Assembly (NCBI RefSeq): GCF_020281205.1
Contig: NZ_JACXZC010000004.1
Span: 62,001 to 126,000 of the forward strand
Origin: Empedobacter stercoris
GTDB lineage: Bacteria; Bacteroidota; Bacteroidia; Flavobacteriales; Weeksellaceae
DNA length: 64,000 nucleotides
Reading direction: 5' to 3'
Shown: positions 35,251 to 44,806 of the stretch, piece after piece
Numbering within the stretch: the first letter of the stretch is position 1
Layout of the letters: the number at the start of each line of letters is the position of its first letter
Position numbers and translations under genes: made by a program
Notes under the pieces: generated by a model
Database searches by the model: none
The model's input: only the letters and a program-made list of their open reading frames with translations
What the model was told of the DNA's origin: nothing

Positions 35251-36484
35251 TTTTATTGATTTATTCGCTGGTTGTGGAGGATTAAGTGAGGGATTTTTAA
35301 GTACAAATAAATATAAGGGTATAGCACATGTGGAATGGGAATTACCTATGGTAAGTACACTTAGAAATAGATTAGTAACTAAATGGAATCATTCTTTAGA
35401 AGATGCAGAAAAAAGAGTTATTCATTTTGATATACAAAAAACAGAAGAATTAATTAAAGGAAATTGGTCTGAAGAGTCGAGAAAAGAATTTTTAAATACC
35501 AATCATGTAGATATTGTAGACAAAGGTATTAATGGTTTAGTAGATGAAAAATCTATTGATATAATAATTGGAGGACCTCCATGTCAAGCATATTCTATTC
35601 ATGGTAGAGCAAAAGATAAAAATTCAATGAAAGATGATTATCGAAATTATTTATTTGAATCTTTTGTTAAATTAGTAGATCAATACAAGCCAAAGATTTT
35701 TGTTTTTGAAAATGTTCCTGGAATATTAACGGCAAAGCCCGGAGGGGTAAATATTACTGAAAGAATATTTGAAGCTTTTGATAATATAGATTACAAAATA
35801 TTAAATCCTAGTGAATTATCTACTGCTGTTTTTGATGTAGTAAATTATGGTGTAGCACAATCTAGGAAGAGAGTTATAATAATTGGTGTAAACAAGAATT
35901 CTAACTTTGATTTAGAAGAAATTTATTCATTAATCAGAAGTAAACAAGATTTAAATAATAAAAAAACTGTATTAGATTCTATTGCTGATTTACCGAAGTT
36001 GTATCCCCTAAAGGAAATTATAAAAGTTAAGGGTAAAAATATTTCTCATAATTGTGATAAGGAATCTGAAGATATACAACATATTCCTAGATTTCATAAT
36101 TTAAGGGATTTAAATATTTTTAAAGAATGGATTACTAATGCAATGAATTACTATTCTCAAAAGGATAAAATTGAATATTATTATAGTAAAACAGGTAAAA
36201 CAACTTTGTATGCCAAGTATAAAAACTTAGAATGGAATAAACCTTCACATACTATAGTAGCTCATTTGGAAAAAGATGGTTTAATGTTTATTCATCCAGA
36301 TCCAGATCAATCGAGAAGTATTACAATTAGAGAAGCAGCACGTTTAATGAGTTTTCCTGATGATTATAAATTCATAGGAAGTAATGCAAAATGCTATAAA
36401 ATGATTGGTAATGCAGTACCGGTTAAATTTTCAAAAATAATTGCTGAATCAATTTCAGAATATTTGACAAATAAAATTAAATAA
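35243..36484 (+). CDS. DNA (cytosine-5) methyltransferase
   Basis: The 413-residue enzyme has all main m5C motifs in order: I DLFAGCGGLSEGF (residues 6-18), IV GGPPCQ with catalytic Cys114, VI ENV (156-158), VIII RKRVIIIGV, IX AARLMSFPDDY and X IGNAVP (388-393). The region between VIII and IX (~residues 215-350) is the target-recognition part, so it can choose its own site. It is the protective methylase of the island. It overlaps the controller gene by 8 bases and is followed after 8 bases by a second methylase-like gene. Confidence 0.94.
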   Translation: MYSFIDLFAGCGGLSEGFLSTNKYKGIAHVEWELPMVSTLRNRLVTKWNHSLEDAEKRVIHFDIQKTEELIKGNWSEESRKEFLNTNHVDIVDKGINGLVDEKSIDIIIGGPPCQAYSIHGRAKDKNSMKDDYRNYLFESFVKLVDQYKPKIFVFENVPGILTAKPGGVNITERIFEAFDNIDYKILNPSELSTAVFDVVNYGVAQSRKRVIIIGVNKNSNFDLEEIYSLIRSKQDLNNKKTVLDSIADLPKLYPLKEIIKVKGKNISHNCDKESEDIQHIPRFHNLRDLNIFKEWITNAMNYYSQKDKIEYYYSKTGKTTLYAKYKNLEWNKPSHTIVAHLEKDGLMFIHPDPDQSRSITIREAARLMSFPDDYKFIGSNAKCYKMIGNAVPVKFSKIIAESISEYLTNKIK

Positions 36485-36492
36485 ATTACAAA

Positions 36493-37194
36493 ATGAATGT
36501 TTTAATAGCTTGCGAAGAGAGTCAGGCAGTATGTAAAGAGTTTAGAAAGCTAGGAATACAAGCATATAGTTGTGATATATTACCTTCAAGTGGAGGTCAT
36601 CCAGAATGGCATTTTAATGAAGATGTTTTTAAAATTATAGAGAATAATGGTGGTATTACAGAAAATGGAGACATTGTAAATGTTGAAAAATGGGATTTAA
36701 TGGTTGCTCATCCCCCATGTACATACTTAGCTGTAAGTGGTGCTAGATGGTTTTATCATCCTGATGATAAGGAATTACCTTTTTCTGAGAGACGTCCACA
36801 TCCTCGATTCCCTAATAGAGCACAAGATAGAGAAGATGCTTTAAATTTTTTTATAAAACTATTTGAGGCACCTATTGAACGAATAGCAATTGAGAATCCA
36901 GTTGGTATTGTAAGTTCAAGATATAGAAAACCAGACCAAACTGTTCATCCATGGATGTTTGGCGATGAAGCATCAAAAGCAACATGTTTATGGCTAAAAA
37001 ATTTACCACACCTAGAACCAACTAAAATTGTTGGTAAAGGAGAAAGAGTGGTATTATCAAGTGGCAAATCATTACCGAAATGGTACTCAGACTCATTTAA
37101 CACAAAAATATCAACCGAGCAAAGAAGAACACTAAGAAGTAAAACATTTGAAGGTTTTGCGAAAGCTATAGCCGAACAATGGTCAAAATTATGA
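36493..37194 (+). CDS. Small, phage-type cytosine-methyltransferase-like protein
   Basis: A 233-residue protein with a degenerate m5C layout: an SAM-site-like start LIACEESQAVCKEFRKLG...SCDI, then HPPCTYLAVSGARW with Cys76 where motif IV has GPPCQ, and IENPVG (134-138) where motif VI has ENV. It is too short for a target-recognition domain. Similar proteins occur in phages and are often labelled DNA methylase, but their activity is poorly documented. Its place between the full methylase and the McrB-like gene suggests a second modification subunit or accessory for this system. Activity is inference. Confidence 0.7.
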   Translation: MNVLIACEESQAVCKEFRKLGIQAYSCDILPSSGGHPEWHFNEDVFKIIENNGGITENGDIVNVEKWDLMVAHPPCTYLAVSGARWFYHPDDKELPFSERRPHPRFPNRAQDREDALNFFIKLFEAPIERIAIENPVGIVSSRYRKPDQTVHPWMFGDEASKATCLWLKNLPHLEPTKIVGKGERVVLSSGKSLPKWYSDSFNTKISTEQRRTLRSKTFEGFAKAIAEQWSKL

Positions 37195-37198
37195 TTTT

Positions 37199-39184
37199 AT
37201 GATAAAAATATTTAAGTTTAGGAAGAATGATTTGAATCCGTCTTTAGGAAAACAAATTGAATTTAATCAAAATGTAGTATCAACTTTTTTTGGCTTCTCA
37301 AAAGATGAAGTTGAAATATATATTACATATAAGTCACTTTCGCCGAAAGATACTTTTAATAATAAAAAATTTAAAAATTTTTTAAAGTTATCTCCATCTA
37401 GAGGAGATTATAAAGTATATTCAAATTCTGATGAAACTGAAAATATTAAAGATCTATTTATTAATATCTTAAAATTAAACGAAACAAATAACCTAGATGA
37501 TTATTTCGCTTTAATTAAAAAGGATGCTATAAATTATGATTTATATTTCTTACCAAAAGAAACTAGTATATCTAGCTTTTTAAGTTCAATTAATAATAGT
37601 GTTTTTGAATATGATACAACAAATGTTAATACTGTTGTAAATTCTAATATTAACACCAATATACCTATTATATTATTTACTGATAAATCTTTAAGGGGAA
37701 TTATTCTTAAAACTTTTAAAGTTATTTTATCAAAAGTAAATGAAAATGATTTATTACAATTATCACAAAAAAAGGAATCTAAATTAGATGAAAGTATAAT
37801 AAGTGTATTATCATTTCCTAATTATTTCAATACTGATGCAATAATAAGCTATTTCAATGAGCCACAAAATAAGGAGCAATTAAAATCCGGTGGAATACAA
37901 CGTTATTTTGATGAGAACTTAAATTTAGTAAAATATCCAAATTCTTATTTGATAAATCAGTGGTACGATAATGATAAAAACAATACTAGTTTGTTTAATT
38001 TTAATAAGTTTTTATCGGATTTGACAGAAGGTTGTTTTAAAATTATTAAAGAAGATGATGTTTTTAAACTTGTCAGTTTTAATGATGAAATAACATTTGA
38101 AATTAAAAATAGGATACTAGGCTTCAACAAAATATATTTTGGCCCTCCAGGTACAGGTAAATCACATGCAATTAAGGAGGAATTAAAAAAACTTGGAGCA
38201 AAAGGCGATAATTATTCAAGAGTAACATTTCATCCAGATTATGATTACCATTCATTTGTAGGTGGATATAAACCATTTACAGATACAGAAGATGACGATA
38301 AAATTAAATACAAATTTGTACCACAGGTATTTACAGATTTATATGTAAAAGCTTGGAGTAATACAAGTGAAGATTATTACTTAGTAATTGAAGAAATAAA
38401 CAGAGGAAATTGTGCAGAAATTTTTGGTGATATTTTCCAATTACTAGACCGTAATCCTGAATATAATATTGAGCCATCATCTGAATTAAAGGCATATTTA
38501 AAAGAACAGGAAAATGAATTAAATAAGGATAAAACTGAGGAGGATGCTAAAGTAAATTTATTATTTGACGGTAAATTACAAATGCCTAATAATTTATCAA
38601 TATTAGCTTCTATGAATACATCTGACCAATCATTATATCCTATGGATTCTGCTTTCAAACGTAGATGGGATTGGCATTATGTACCTATTGATTTAAAATG
38701 TACTGAATCTAATTTTACTATCAAAATTGATGACACTCATCAATATTCTTGGCTGGAATTCTTAGCTAAAGTCAATGATAAAATTTATAAAGTAAACAAA
38801 TCCGAAGATAAACAGATCGGGAATTGGTTTATCAATGCTTCTAAATCTGAAAATAGTATCTCAAAAGAATTATTCATTAACAAAGTATTGTTCTATTTAT
38901 GGAATGATGTATTTAAAGATGAGGTGTTTAACCCAGATAATATTTTTATAGAAAGAAATACTGATGGTACTAAGAATAGAGATATTTCATTCAATAATTT
39001 TTATAATAAAGAAGAACAAGATAGATTGTTAATTCATTTATTGTCAACTATTTTAAATGTTCCAGTAGTAAAGTCAGAAGATAAAGAAATAGTAGAATAT
39101 AGCCAAGAAAATCAAGTGGTGAATGAAGCTGCCGAGCCTAACGGAGAAGTATATAACGAAAAGAAATCTGAATCTGAAGAATAA
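37199..39184 (+). CDS. McrB-like AAA+ GTPase restriction subunit
   Basis: A 661-residue protein with an uncharacterised N-terminal part (~1-300, perhaps DNA recognition) and an McrB-type AAA+ domain. Walker A is GPPGTGKS (315-322), Walker B reads VIEEINRGN (396-404; E where many have D), and NTSDQS plus FKRRWDW (473-492) are the McrB sensor/arginine-finger blocks. McrB rings hydrolyse GTP to translocate DNA and trigger the McrC nuclease. The ending is rich in Glu. Its stop overlaps the next start (TAATG). In LlaJI/BsuMI-like systems this is the R1-type subunit. Confidence 0.88.
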   Translation: MIKIFKFRKNDLNPSLGKQIEFNQNVVSTFFGFSKDEVEIYITYKSLSPKDTFNNKKFKNFLKLSPSRGDYKVYSNSDETENIKDLFINILKLNETNNLDDYFALIKKDAINYDLYFLPKETSISSFLSSINNSVFEYDTTNVNTVVNSNINTNIPIILFTDKSLRGIILKTFKVILSKVNENDLLQLSQKKESKLDESIISVLSFPNYFNTDAIISYFNEPQNKEQLKSGGIQRYFDENLNLVKYPNSYLINQWYDNDKNNTSLFNFNKFLSDLTEGCFKIIKEDDVFKLVSFNDEITFEIKNRILGFNKIYFGPPGTGKSHAIKEELKKLGAKGDNYSRVTFHPDYDYHSFVGGYKPFTDTEDDDKIKYKFVPQVFTDLYVKAWSNTSEDYYLVIEEINRGNCAEIFGDIFQLLDRNPEYNIEPSSELKAYLKEQENELNKDKTEEDAKVNLLFDGKLQMPNNLSILASMNTSDQSLYPMDSAFKRRWDWHYVPIDLKCTESNFTIKIDDTHQYSWLEFLAKVNDKIYKVNKSEDKQIGNWFINASKSENSISKELFINKVLFYLWNDVFKDEVFNPDNIFIERNTDGTKNRDISFNNFYNKEEQDRLLIHLLSTILNVPVVKSEDKEIVEYSQENQVVNEAAEPNGEVYNEKKSESEE

Positions 39185-40959
39185 TGAGAATATTATTTGA
39201 AGGTGCAAAATACAATATCAATGATTTAGAAAAATGCTTTGGTGATAAATTTTATCATCAAATAGGTAGTCATGGATATATAGACGTGGTTGGTTATTAT
39301 CATTCCAATGATAACCAACTGTACTATTTTTTGCCCAAATTATTCATTACAGATAACGATGAATTTTTAGACACTAATATTTCTTATTTAAGTTTATTCA
39401 ACGAAAATATAGAATCGCTTTTAAAAGAGGATATAACTTTATTGAATTGGTTTCGAAAATTCTTAATCTTGTTTTATAAATCATTAGCAGAATATAAAAA
39501 TAGGGTTGATAGTAAAATCATTCAATTAGGAGATACACTACAATTAAGTACGAATGTAGGTACGAACGAATTTACATTTTTAGATTTAGTATTAACGATA
39601 TTAAACTTCTACAAGAAGAATAAAGACTTTTTTATTTTTCATTCTAAAGAACAACAATCATTAAAACATAAAAAAGTTAGCTGGAATAAGACCATAAGAA
39701 AGCAACAACCTATATTTGTTGGTAATACTCCAATTTACGATAACCTAAATACAAAGGTTAAAAAAATAAATGATGACGAAGTATTAATGACTTATTTCTA
39801 TTCGGTTTTAAATCATTTAAAAGACGAATATAAAGTAGATGTAATAATAGATTGTCCATATAACTTAATCAAAGGAGAGCGTTTTAAAATCTTTTTAGAA
39901 ACAGGTTTATATAAAATCAAGAAGATTAAAAACAACTACTATTCAGATAAATTAAAAGCTATCTATAACTTATTAGTATTGTTTTTTGAGAAGTCTTTTG
40001 TTGGAAGTGTTAAAAATAAAAGTGATGATTTTATCATTGTAAAACAATACCATAATGTATTCGAGGATATGATTGATAAACTTTTATCAGACAAATTTTC
40101 AGATAGAAAAACATCTAATGGTATTTCTTTAAACTATCTTAAAAACAATCAAGATGGTAAAATCTTAGACCATCTATTCGAATTTGATAGCATATTAGAT
40201 ACAGACGAAAGTATTTTCTATATAGGGGATTCGAAATATTATAAGCATAATTCTAGTGTAAGTGATAATTCTATTTATAAGCAATTCACTTATGCAAAGA
40301 ATGTGATACAATATAATATTGATTTGCTACAGGAAAATGCTAAAATACCTTCTTTAATTAATAAAAACATACGTTATAGAGATGATATTACAGAAGGTTA
40401 TAGTATATCTCCAAATTTCTTTATTCAAGGTGTTATAAAGAATATAAATGATTATGATACAAACGGTTTAGTGCAAAATATTGAAAAAGGTACTGAGAAA
40501 AATGCTCACTTTAAAGAGCGGCTATTCGATAGAGATACCTTATTCATAAATTACTATGAAATCAATTTTTTATTTGTATTAAATAGCTATACTAATTATT
40601 CTCCTGATAAAATATTGGAAACAAGACAATTATTTAAAAATACATTTAAAACACATTTTAGATCGTATTTTAAAAACCATAGTGGTTTTGATTTCTATGA
40701 ATTTAATTTTAATTCAGAGCAAGAACTTAAAGAGTTTGTCGATGTAGAATTTAGGCATATTACAGGTAGAGTTATAAGAACAATTACTAATCCAAATAAA
40801 TTGATACTAGCAGTAAATCCAAGTAGAGAAAATAAACTAAAAGATAAGAGTTTACTAAATAGATTTATCGTAACTAATAATCCAATTACTAAACAAAAAG
40901 AATTTGTATATAACACCAATAGCGCTATTAAACCAGCTATTAACGATTATGAATTTTAA
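39184..40959 (+). CDS. McrC/LlaJI-like restriction nuclease subunit
   Basis: A 591-residue partner of the McrB-like protein. The N-terminal region (IDVVGYY..LYYFLPKLFI) is that of McrC/LlaJI-family proteins. A PD-(D/E)xK nuclease core is visible around EFD (333-335) followed by FYIGDSKYYK, with D349 and K351 as likely catalytic residues. It should cut DNA when activated by the GTPase ring. The start overlaps the previous stop by one base, so translation is coupled. A terminator follows, closing the island. The LlaJI assignment rests on gene order and the general pattern; a profile search was not possible. Confidence 0.82.
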   Translation: MRILFEGAKYNINDLEKCFGDKFYHQIGSHGYIDVVGYYHSNDNQLYYFLPKLFITDNDEFLDTNISYLSLFNENIESLLKEDITLLNWFRKFLILFYKSLAEYKNRVDSKIIQLGDTLQLSTNVGTNEFTFLDLVLTILNFYKKNKDFFIFHSKEQQSLKHKKVSWNKTIRKQQPIFVGNTPIYDNLNTKVKKINDDEVLMTYFYSVLNHLKDEYKVDVIIDCPYNLIKGERFKIFLETGLYKIKKIKNNYYSDKLKAIYNLLVLFFEKSFVGSVKNKSDDFIIVKQYHNVFEDMIDKLLSDKFSDRKTSNGISLNYLKNNQDGKILDHLFEFDSILDTDESIFYIGDSKYYKHNSSVSDNSIYKQFTYAKNVIQYNIDLLQENAKIPSLINKNIRYRDDITEGYSISPNFFIQGVIKNINDYDTNGLVQNIEKGTEKNAHFKERLFDRDTLFINYYEINFLFVLNSYTNYSPDKILETRQLFKNTFKTHFRSYFKNHSGFDFYEFNFNSEQELKEFVDVEFRHITGRVIRTITNPNKLILAVNPSRENKLKDKSLLNRFIVTNNPITKQKEFVYNTNSAIKPAINDYEF

Positions 40960-40975
40960 AATTATTACAACATAC

Positions 40976-41001
40976 AAGGAGCAAAAATTTGCTCCTTTTT
41001 T
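40976..41001 (+). terminator. Terminator of the R-M island
   Basis: AAGGAGCAAA and TTTGCTCCTT form a 10-bp stem with a 2-base centre, followed by TTTTT. It lies 17 bases after the nuclease subunit stop. Confidence 0.85.
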
Positions 41002-41094
41002 ATTTCCTTAAAATATTGTAAGTTAGTTGTATTGTAAATCCCCCATTTATCCAAATCAACCAAATTTGCCAAACACTTTTATACGCAACAGCTA

Positions 41095-41442
41095 TTGCGT
41101 TATATCTCGCCATTGGTAGATGCAGTAAAGCTAAACTTTGTAAAAGACATCGAAGTTTGGATGAAGAACACCCAACTATCTAAAACAGAGTACACCACTT
41201 ACGATAAATACACGTTAAAAATAGAATATTCATACCTTATCAATAGCCTAGCGTTATTAATAGCGTATGATGGCGTATCTAAGGTGGCTACACAATCCAT
41301 CAACACATTTAATATTCCAACCCATCATTTCAAAAAAGTAATATTCAGAAACGAGATTTTAAGTTTCGATAAGCTACATAACGAAGCTAAATTACATTTG
41401 GAGGAAGTATATCAAGTGTTAAACATCGAATCGTTAAACTAA
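41095..41442 (+). CDS. Hypothetical protein, possibly 5'-truncated
   Basis: The frame encodes about 115 residues from a TTG at 41095 but stays open back to 41038 with no ATG, and the upstream codons (HLSKSTKFAKHFYTQQLLRY) look like coding sequence. The protein is helical with no motif that I recognise. It lies right behind the terminator of the R-M island and has a different codon look (more G+C), so it may be the 3' part of a gene cut by the island's arrival. If it is real, it needs a non-ATG start. Confidence 0.35.
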   Translation: MRYISPLVDAVKLNFVKDIEVWMKNTQLSKTEYTTYDKYTLKIEYSYLINSLALLIAYDGVSKVATQSINTFNIPTHHFKKVIFRNEILSFDKLHNEAKLHLEEVYQVLNIESLN

Positions 41443-41987
41443 ATTAAATTCAATTTCTCATTAGCATTAATCAGAGTAATGTTTGTAAAACGTTGAATCG
41501 AAGACTTAGACGATGATAACGAACGACAAAATTCATTGCTAAAAACGAATTTGAATATTGAAAAAGGCTGAAGAAAGTGTCATATGATAGAATTATTATT
41601 ACTTTTTATTCATGATTTTTTATTGTTTTCAATTGAATTCATATGCCCTTCGGGTAAGTCTTGATCAAAAAGTAATCAAAAAATCAAGACTTCGATTTTC
41701 GCCGTTCAATTATCATATTACTCACTAAAAAGATTAAATGATTCGCATAGGCTCACTAATCTTTTTTACGTTCGTTTCAATGGATTGAAGCTCATCTGCA
41801 AATCGTATGTCGACTCTAAAATTCGTTGTTAAAAATGATTGAGGTTAAGGTTAAAGATAGAATTGGTATAGAAAGAGGAAGTCTAAGAATGATAAAATAA
41901 ATTGTAAGGTTAATAAATGGGGAATAAAGTAGAGGGAAAATCAGTTTTTTTTCAAAAGAAAAAGTATATTTATAAAAACTTAAATTG
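41443..41987. other. Gene-free stretch with two long hairpins
   Basis: No supported gene in about 545 bases. AAGTCTTGAT and ATCAAGACTT (around 41661-41695) form a 10-bp inverted repeat, and AAAAAGATT / AATCTTTTT (around 41730-41768) another; both might be terminators or remains of small elements. Coding remnants were not convincing. Confidence 0.4.
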
Positions 41988-42398
41988 ATGTGTCAAGTTT
42001 ATTCTGATATTACGTTTTGTACTTGTTCTGATTTTGATATCGATCAAGTGGAAGCCTTACACCATCATTGGGTATTGTATCGTTACAATGAAATGCTAAA
42101 CGTTGTTATTGTTGGCGAAATAATCTTAGATGATTTTCTTAAAACAATTCACCCAAATAATATAGTCGAAATTGTACTTACCAAACTGAATAACAATACT
42201 TTGTTTGATAAGGTGATCGATGTTGTAGATAAAGATCGGTTGAAAGTTTCGATAACCTACGATCAAGTTCATTTAAACTATGGTTTCGAATTTGAGAATG
42301 GGATTTGGTCAGCAATTGCGTATGATTATTTTACTTGGGCGAATAAACTTGAAGCGATTAATGGCGGTAAAATAAAATTAATGGAAAATGAATCGTAG
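41988..42398 (+). CDS. Hypothetical protein
   Basis: A 136-residue acidic protein from ATG 41988 (a TTG lies one codon earlier). It begins MCQVYSDITFCTCSDFDID with three Cys and then VEALHHHWVLYRYNE, and has alternating strands and loops (YNEMLNVVIVGEI.., YGFEFENGIWSAIAYDY). No family is recognised. It has no signal peptide. It lies 77 bases before the GIY-YIG gene, which has its own promoter, so it is probably a separate transcript. Confidence 0.55.
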   Translation: MCQVYSDITFCTCSDFDIDQVEALHHHWVLYRYNEMLNVVIVGEIILDDFLKTIHPNNIVEIVLTKLNNNTLFDKVIDVVDKDRLKVSITYDQVHLNYGFEFENGIWSAIAYDYFTWANKLEAINGGKIKLMENES

Positions 42399-42439
42399 TA
42401 TGCTTCTGTTGGTAACTTTTAAGACTTCAATATAGAAAA

Positions 42440-42471
42440 TTGAATGAGTAACAATTGATTACGTAAATTTG
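42440..42471 (+). promoter_or_regulatory. Promoter giving a nearly leaderless GIY-YIG transcript
   Basis: TTG at 42440-42442, a 21-base spacer and TAAATTTG at 42464-42471 match the consensus. The ATG at 42476 follows the box by only 4 bases, so the message should start at or next to the start codon. Confidence 0.6.
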
Positions 42472-42475
42472 CACT

Positions 42476-43282
42476 ATGCAACTGAATGATAGATTGAAAA
42501 AGTTAGTGAACGAAGTACCAAAAAATAGTTGTGGCGTGTATTATTTATACAATGACAAGCATGACATTATCTACATTGGTAAAAGTATTGATATCAGAAA
42601 ACGACTGATTCAGCATTTCAAATCGACTGATAAAAAGGAAGTTAAGTTGCAACATTTCACTCATTCTATTCGTTTTGAAAATACAGGAAATGAACTAATT
42701 GCTTTGTTGAGAGAATCTGAATTAATTAAACAAAATCTACCAATTTTTAATCGAGCTCAACGCAAGATTAAGTTTTTTTATGCCTTATACAAAGAAATAA
42801 ATTCGGATGGTTATCAAGCATTAATCATAAAGAAAATAGATAATTCAGGAAACGAAATCATTTCTTTTACATCGCTCAATGAAGCCAAGAATTATCTATT
42901 TTATATCACAGATAAGTATAAACTTTGTCAAAAAATAAATGGATTATACAAAACAAAATCAAGTTGTTTTCAATATAGTTTAGACGAATGTAATGGCGCT
43001 TGCATAAACCAAGAAGATGCGAAACTTTACAACAAAAGAGTTCGTCAGTATTTGAAAACGGTTCATTTGCCTAAAAAAGATATTTTACTTGAATTAGAGG
43101 GGCGTACAGAACATGAAAAAGGAATTGTATTGATTGAAAAAGGTGTGTACAAAGGCTTTGGTTATTGTGATAAATTACTTAAAAACATTGATGAAATAAA
43201 ATCTTGTATCGAATTAAAACAGGATAATAAAGATGTACGAAAAATATTATTTCGACACCTTAAAGCTGAATTAACTCGATAA
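42476..43282 (+). CDS. GIY-YIG nuclease-domain protein (UvrC/Cho-like)
   Basis: The 268-residue protein has an N-terminal GIY-YIG domain: GVYYLYNDKHDIIYIGKSIDIRKRL (residues ~20-44) and Glu in LLRESELIKQ, as in UvrC and Cho. The C-terminal part has SSCFQYSLDECNGACI, a Cys-containing segment also found in the exonuclease-GIY-YIG proteins of Bacteroidota. Those usually carry an N-terminal DnaQ-like exonuclease, which is absent here, and no partner exonuclease is adjacent. It may cut damaged DNA in an excision-repair-like role. The start is set by a promoter only 4 bases upstream. Confidence 0.82.
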   Translation: MQLNDRLKKLVNEVPKNSCGVYYLYNDKHDIIYIGKSIDIRKRLIQHFKSTDKKEVKLQHFTHSIRFENTGNELIALLRESELIKQNLPIFNRAQRKIKFFYALYKEINSDGYQALIIKKIDNSGNEIISFTSLNEAKNYLFYITDKYKLCQKINGLYKTKSSCFQYSLDECNGACINQEDAKLYNKRVRQYLKTVHLPKKDILLELEGRTEHEKGIVLIEKGVYKGFGYCDKLLKNIDEIKSCIELKQDNKDVRKILFRHLKAELTR

Positions 43283-43346
43283 GCGCACTTATTTTTCTTT
43301 AGATTTTTATAATCTTTATCTTAAAAACAGGTTATAAATATAAAAT

Positions 43347-44252
43347 TTAAAGAAAGGATTTGCGATATTCCAATGGCGTTACTTGAGTTTTGGATTTGAA
43401 TAGTTTATTGAAAGACTGCGAATGTTCAAAACCCAATTCGTAGGCTATTTCACTTACGGACAAATCTGTTGTAGATAGCTTTTCTTTGGCTATTTCAATA
43501 ATCTTTTTATGAATATGTTGTTGCGTGTTTTGTCCGGTGTACTTTCGGAGCAAATCGCTTAAATAATGTGTGGAAATATGGAGCTGGTCCGAAAAATATT
43601 GTACGTTGGGCAATTCACCATAATGTTCTTCAAAATACGCTGAAAGTACCGTTTCAAAATTAGCAATTATCGACTGGCTGGCATTTTTACGGGTAATGAA
43701 TTGACGGCTATAATATCGGTTGGTATAGTTAAATAAGAGTTCCAATTGCGAAATCATCACATATTGACTATGCGCATCGATAGAATGGTGGTATTCATTT
43801 TCGATATTCTGAAATATACTTTCCAACAAACGTTCTTCCTGCGCAGATACGTGCAAAGCCTCGTGCACGGCATACGAAAAAAAGCCATACTTTTTGATCG
43901 ATTGTGCCAGCGGATAGCCTTGTATAAAGTCTGGATGAAAAACAAGTCCCCATCCAGTGGCTTCATACTGATCGTCTAATTTCATCACTTGTCCCGGACC
44001 ATTCATTCCCAATACTCCTTCATCAAAATCGTAATAATCTTGACCATATTTAAACTTACCTTTTACATTTTTCTTCAAAAATAAACTGTAGAGATTAAAA
44101 ATAGCCTTTACACCTTGTGCTTCTTCAGGAATAGCCATTTCCTCGAATTTAATAACGCTCACCATAGGATGCAAAGGTTTTTCTAAATTTGCCAACCGAT
44201 GAAGTTCTGAAATCGTATTGATAACAATGGGTTTGTCGTTTTTCATAATCAA
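43347..44252 (-). CDS. AraC-family transcription regulator
   Basis: A 301-residue regulator. The C-terminal ~100 residues form the double HTH (YLSDLLRKYTGQNTQQHI...; ATTDLS-like VSEIAYELGFEHSQSFNKLFKSKTQVTPLEYRKS), and the N-terminal part is a cupin-like sensor. It lies 5 bases behind a DUF4334 gene on the same strand. The stretch is visibly richer in G+C than its neighbours. The signal it responds to is unknown. Confidence 0.9.
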   Translation of the reverse strand: MIMKNDKPIVINTISELHRLANLEKPLHPMVSVIKFEEMAIPEEAQGVKAIFNLYSLFLKKNVKGKFKYGQDYYDFDEGVLGMNGPGQVMKLDDQYEATGWGLVFHPDFIQGYPLAQSIKKYGFFSYAVHEALHVSAQEERLLESIFQNIENEYHHSIDAHSQYVMISQLELLFNYTNRYYSRQFITRKNASQSIIANFETVLSAYFEEHYGELPNVQYFSDQLHISTHYLSDLLRKYTGQNTQQHIHKKIIEIAKEKLSTTDLSVSEIAYELGFEHSQSFNKLFKSKTQVTPLEYRKSFL

Positions 44253-44257
44253 ATATA

Positions 44258-44806
44258 CTAAAACAAGAGCTTATAATTTGCACGATCATCTCTTTCCATT
44301 GTCCAGAATACAGGATCTGCAACGCCCTTCAAATCCATATAGCCCAATACGGTATTGTCATCAATTTTCACAAAATGATCATAAATCGCTTTGTCATCAT
44401 ACAGCATTGTAGCGGTAAGTTTTCCTCTGTGTTCTACCATACGCAAGCGCGCTTTTGGTTTGCGGGTCTGGAAAAATGGACGAGACAAAGTGGTTAAAAT
44501 TCCCATTAATTTTGATTTTGGAAATTTCAAATGCAAAGGGATATTTCGAGGATTGATCGAATACAACGATGTTTTATCCGATCCGAAAAACACCAAAGGA
44601 TGCACTTCTTCTTCTGAATTAAATATTTTCCCGTACCAACCGCCATCTTTCAGCATACCATTCATTTGATGATTGGATTCTATCTCGGTACCTTTCCAAC
44701 GTCCGATCATAAAATCTGCGGTTACCGCTGGCAAACTGTCGTATATGCTTAGCATTTCTTCTGTAGTTGCAGTTTGCGTTTTCATTACTTCTTCTAATGT
44801 TTTCAT
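44258..44806 (-). CDS. GXWXG/DUF4334 domain protein
   Basis: The 182-residue protein starts with a helical segment and the GRWKG block (a GXWXG motif), followed by a beta-rich DUF4334 half with GWYGKIF, LKFPKSKLMG, MVEHRGKLTATMLYDDKAIYDHFVKID and VFWTMERD. These paired domains are widespread, have no known activity, and are perhaps lipocalin-like binders. It is the first gene of a pair with an AraC-type regulator (5-base gap), so the regulator may control it. Confidence 0.85.
   Translation of the reverse strand: MKTLEEVMKTQTATTEEMLSIYDSLPAVTADFMIGRWKGTEIESNHQMNGMLKDGGWYGKIFNSEEEVHPLVFFGSDKTSLYSINPRNIPLHLKFPKSKLMGILTTLSRPFFQTRKPKARLRMVEHRGKLTATMLYDDKAIYDHFVKIDDNTVLGYMDLKGVADPVFWTMERDDRANYKLLF

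Noticed and set aside
37199-40959. McrBC as a stand-alone methyl-dependent (type IV) system
   Set aside because: Two methylase-type genes and a controller share the operon, which fits a modification-protected system better.
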